Assembly (NCBI GenBank): GCA_965365655.1
Contig: CBDUCN010000102.1
Coordinates: 1 to 15,305, forward strand
Origin: JBFHNV01 sp965365655
GTDB taxonomy: Bacteria; Pseudomonadota; Gammaproteobacteria; HK1
Length of the DNA: 15,305 bases
Reading direction: 5' to 3'
The notes below the pieces were generated by a model. The model worked only from the letters and a program-made list of their open reading frames with translations. It did not search any database and was not told where the DNA came from. Both the position numbers and the translations under genes were made by a program. Shown piece after piece: positions 13,411 to 15,305 of the stretch (positions within the stretch are counted from its first letter, which is position 1; the number at the start of each line of letters is the position of its first letter).

Positions 13411-14335
13411 ACGTCCCGGCCGAGTCCGCGCCGCGCCGGCGCTGCGATTCGCGCCACGTGATGTAGGCGGTGCTCGCGAAGATGATCGCGCCGCCGGTCC
13501 AGGTCCACGCGTCCGGCACCTCGCCGAAGACCACGAAGCCGGCCGCGGCCGCCCACAGCAGGCGCGCGAAGTCCATCGGGAACACCGCCGACGCCTCGCC
13601 CCACTTGAACGCGGTGGTCATCATCAGGTGGCCGGCGGTCGCGCACACGCCGACCAGCGCGAGCACCGCGAACTGCGCCGGCGTCGGCGTCTGCCACACC
13701 GCGAACGCCGGCAGCGCCGAGAAGATCGTCAGCAGGAACTGGTTCAGCGCGACGATGCACACCACGCTGTCGTGGCGCGACAGGGTCTTGACCAGGATCA
13801 GCGCGAGCGCCCAGAACACGCTGGACGCGAGCACCGCGAGCAGCCCCAGGCTCACCTCGTGGAAGCCCGGACGCAGGATCACCAGCGCGCCCAGGAAGCC
13901 GATCACGACCGCGGTCCAGCGCCGCAGGCGCATGCGCTCGCCGAGCAGCACCGCGGCGGCGATGGAGCCGAAGATGACGCTGGAGAACGACAGCGCCGTG
14001 GCCTCCGCGACCGGCACCACCGACAGCGCGTAGAACCACAGCCACATCGCCGCGATGCCGATGCACGAGCGCAGCAGGTGCAGGCCCGGCCTGCGCGTGC
14101 GCAGGCGCCCCACCCCCTCGCGCAGCACCAGTGGTGCGACCGCCAGCAGCCCGAACAGGTTGCGGAAGAACACCACCTCGCTCACCGGCAGCTGCTGGCT
14201 CACGTGGCGCACGGCGGTGTGCATGCACACCATGATCAGCGTCGCGCCCAGCATCACCAGCATGCCGTGCGCGTTGCGCGCGCGGCGCTCGGCCGGCGTC
14301 ACGAGCGCCGGGCCGGCGTCCGGGGGGACGCTCAC
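13409..14335 (-). CDS. EamA-family (DMT) transporter
   Basis: This 308-residue inner-membrane protein has a 22-residue polar N-terminus followed by about ten hydrophobic helices arranged as two EamA repeats. The first repeat ends near LLGERMRLRRW (130-140); the second ends with FARLLWAAAAGFVVFGEVPDA (256-276). The substrate cannot be told; S-adenosylmethionine, amino acids and other small metabolites are known cargoes of relatives. It resembles the EamA transporter next to dat, most clearly in the last two helices. It is the third gene of the leftward bolA operon: its GTG start lies 7 nt after the stop of the small exported protein, with no clear ribosome binding site, so translation is probably coupled. 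A later ATG (Met25) is possible but would leave hardly any cytoplasmic lead before the first helix. Confidence 0.87.
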   Translation of the reverse strand: MSVPPDAGPALVTPAERRARNAHGMLVMLGATLIMVCMHTAVRHVSQQLPVSEVVFFRNLFGLLAVAPLVLREGVGRLRTRRPGLHLLRSCIGIAAMWLWFYALSVVPVAEATALSFSSVIFGSIAAAVLLGERMRLRRWTAVVIGFLGALVILRPGFHEVSLGLLAVLASSVFWALALILVKTLSRHDSVVCIVALNQFLLTIFSALPAFAVWQTPTPAQFAVLALVGVCATAGHLMMTTAFKWGEASAVFPMDFARLLWAAAAGFVVFGEVPDAWTWTGGAIIFASTAYITWRESQRRRGADSAGT

Positions 14336-14342
14336 CGTGCGC

Positions 14343-14801
14343 TCACGGGCGGCGCTTGGGCGCGATCACCAGGGATCGGAGGTCGCAGAAGGTCTCGTCG
14401 GTGAGCAGCAGGGTCTGCACGCCGGATTCGTTGAACGGGCGGATCTCCAGCCAGCGCGACGTGATGAAGTCGTCGGTGCTCGCCGCGATGACGAGGCGGA
14501 CCTCGTCCTGGATGCCGATGTTGCCGCGCGCGGCGACCGAGCGCCCGTCCTGGAAGCACTCGATGCGGCAGCCGCGGGGCTCGGTGCATTCGATCGGGTA
14601 GTCGATGAGGCGCGGGCCCACGGCGATGGGGCTCGCCGCCTCGCGGACCAGGCGCGCGGCGCGGGCGTCGCCGTCCTGCGCCGGGGCCGCGGTCGCGCCG
14701 CACGCGAGTGCCAGCGCGATCGCCGCGCCCCGCACCGACGCGCCGGCTCGCGCGGCTCCGTGCGTCGCCGCCGCGCGGCGCGGGCGCCGCGACGGCGTCA
14801 C
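14343..14801 (-). CDS. Small exported cysteine-containing protein of unknown function
   Basis: I do not recognise this 152-residue protein. Its N-terminus is Arg-rich (residues 1-24), followed by a hydrophobic stretch GAAIALALACGATAAPAQ that looks like a secretion signal, cut probably after APA at about 41. Cys34 in ALAC is a weak lipobox candidate, so a lipoprotein is possible. The mature part of about 110 residues has four cysteines (72, 78, 82, 139); the first three sit in IECTEPRGCRIECFQDG. The spacing could allow two disulfides in the periplasm. The remainder is predicted beta-rich by eye (VRLVIAAS, RWLEIRPF, VQTLLLTD). The start is a GTG whose first bases overlap the bolA stop as GTGA, a classic coupling arrangement, and its own stop lies 7 nt before the EamA gene. 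Coding is supported by this fit, the signal and a normal composition. Confidence 0.72.
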   Translation of the reverse strand: MTPSRRPRRAAATHGAARAGASVRGAAIALALACGATAAPAQDGDARAARLVREAASPIAVGPRLIDYPIECTEPRGCRIECFQDGRSVAARGNIGIQDEVRLVIAASTDDFITSRWLEIRPFNESGVQTLLLTDETFCDLRSLVIAPKRRP

Positions 14802-15142
14802 GCGCCGCCGGCTTCCGTGGCCGCCTTCGCCTCGCGCGCCGCGCCGCCGCGGCACTCGGGCGACTGCGGCGCGGCGCGCAGCTCCTGCCACTGGCCGGCG
14901 GTGTAGGTGTGCAGCGCGAGGGCGTGCACCGGGCCGGCCAGCTCGTCCGCCAGCAGCCCGTACACCGTGCGGTGGCGGTGCAGCGTGGGCATGCCCTCGA
15001 AGCGCTCGGAGACCACGGTCACCTTGAAGTGGCTCTCCGAGCCCGGCGGCACGTTGTGATTGCCGCTCTCGTTGACCACCTCGAGGTGAGTCGGCGCGAG
15101 GCCGGCCTGCAGCTTTTCCGTGATCGTGCTCGCGATGCTCAT
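14798..15142 (-). CDS. bolA: BolA family protein
   Basis: This 114-residue protein has the compact BolA fold: an N-terminal helix (SIASTITEKLQAGLAPTHLEV), a strand and loop NESGNHNVPPGSESHFKVTV, then FEGMPTLHRHRTVYGLLADEL and HALALHTYT. BolA proteins bind monothiol glutaredoxins and share a [2Fe-2S] cluster through conserved His, and are tied to iron-sulfur trafficking and stress or envelope responses. His38, His55, His57, His73 and His78 are candidates for the ligand and surface residues. The tail SPECRGG is common in bacterial BolA; the last 15 residues are Ala-rich and probably disordered. It is first in a leftward operon, and its TGA overlaps the GTG of the next gene. A GGAG lies 12 nt before the ATG, further than ideal. 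The alternative is the related IbaG type, but the length and HRHRTVYGLL favour BolA proper. Confidence 0.9.
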   Translation of the reverse strand: MSIASTITEKLQAGLAPTHLEVVNESGNHNVPPGSESHFKVTVVSERFEGMPTLHRHRTVYGLLADELAGPVHALALHTYTAGQWQELRAAPQSPECRGGAAREAKAATEAGGA

Positions 15143-15210
15143 CGGGTGCGTGCGCTCCGCTCGTGACGGCTGCCCGGGACGGTCGCCGGGCGTGGCCGGG
15201 CTGGGTGGAA

Positions 15211-15221
15211 TTGACGGTCAA
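15211..15221. promoter_or_regulatory. Perfect palindrome upstream of bolA
   Basis: TTGAC-G-GTCAA is a perfect 11-bp inverted repeat about 70 bp before the bolA start. It uses the same half-sites as the repeat at 449-462 but with a 1-nt instead of 4-nt spacer. On the minus strand it is preceded by GTGTACCCT, a poor -10. A regulator site is possible. Confidence 0.3.
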
Positions 15222-15260
15222 GGGTACACCGCGCGCCGCTCCGGCGTGCCGGCCGCGTCG

Positions 15261-15301
15261 CGCGCAGCGCGCCCATCCGGAAAGCCGCGCAGCGCGCCCA
15301 T
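15261..15301. repeat. Two copies of a 16-bp repeat at the right edge
   Basis: CGCGCAGCGCGCCCAT occurs at 15261-15276 and again at 15286-15301, a period of 25 bp, with the following bases also similar (CCGG and TCCG). Within each copy CGCGC-A-GCGCG is a near-palindrome. The array may continue beyond the window; it lies outside any gene seen here, in the 163-bp non-coding end upstream of bolA. Confidence 0.5.
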
Positions 15302-15305
15302 TCCG

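Noticed and set aside
14802..15221. 140-codon extension of the small exported protein through bolA
   Set aside because: It overlaps bolA in another frame and would bury the signal sequence in the middle of the protein.
1..15305. Search for CRISPR arrays, tRNA or rRNA genes, transposases, integrases and phage genes
   Set aside because: No regularly spaced repeats with unique spacers, no tRNA-like cloverleaf, and no mobile-element protein were seen; no evidence of recent transfer beyond ordinary accessory genes.

Overview
The window is very GC-rich DNA (well over 65% G+C by eye, with third codon positions almost always G or C). It carries tightly packed Pseudomonadota-type housekeeping and accessory genes. 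A BolA protein, a cytochrome b561-type membrane protein, an RND efflux pair, an SLC13 permease and a D-glutamate utilisation module together point to a free-living, high-GC proteobacterium, most likely a gammaproteobacterium. The class is an inference; no rRNA or tRNA gene is present to anchor it. Thirteen protein genes are supported, one of them cut by the left edge. No intergenic stretch exceeds 300 bases, and I see no IS element, phage gene, CRISPR array or structural RNA gene.

Left part (1-6913): a cytochrome b561-like gene reads leftward off the window. It diverges from an SLC13-type permease with two central TrkA-C domains, whose leader holds two tandem perfect hairpins, the second touching the ribosome binding site. 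The permease converges on a leftward two-gene RND efflux operon (periplasmic adaptor, then inner-membrane pump, 13 nt apart). No outer-membrane channel gene is visible.

Centre (7187-11195): this is the most interesting region. Four rightward genes encode a DgcN-type D-glutamate N-acetyltransferase, a DgcA-type N-acetyl-D-glutamate racemase (enolase superfamily), a D-amino acid aminotransferase and an EamA transporter. Read together they describe a D-amino acid salvage route. The aminotransferase would move the amino group of various D-amino acids onto 2-oxoglutarate to give D-glutamate. DgcN would acetylate it and DgcA would invert it to N-acetyl-L-glutamate, which can rejoin L-glutamate or arginine metabolism. 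The EamA protein may carry a substrate or product. The gap between this cluster and the RND operon holds a large imperfect inverted repeat.

Right part (11215-15142): an alpha/beta hydrolase with an Asp nucleophile (epoxide hydrolase or dehalogenase type, TTG start) diverges from a Gfo/Idh/MocA protein whose three canonical catalytic residues all appear replaced. An AT-rich island with overlapping -10 boxes on both strands lies between them. The MocA-like gene converges on a leftward operon (bolA, then a small exported four-cysteine protein of unknown function, then a second EamA transporter) and is separated from it by a perfect 13-bp hairpin. The extreme right end carries two copies of a 16-bp repeat that may continue outside the window.
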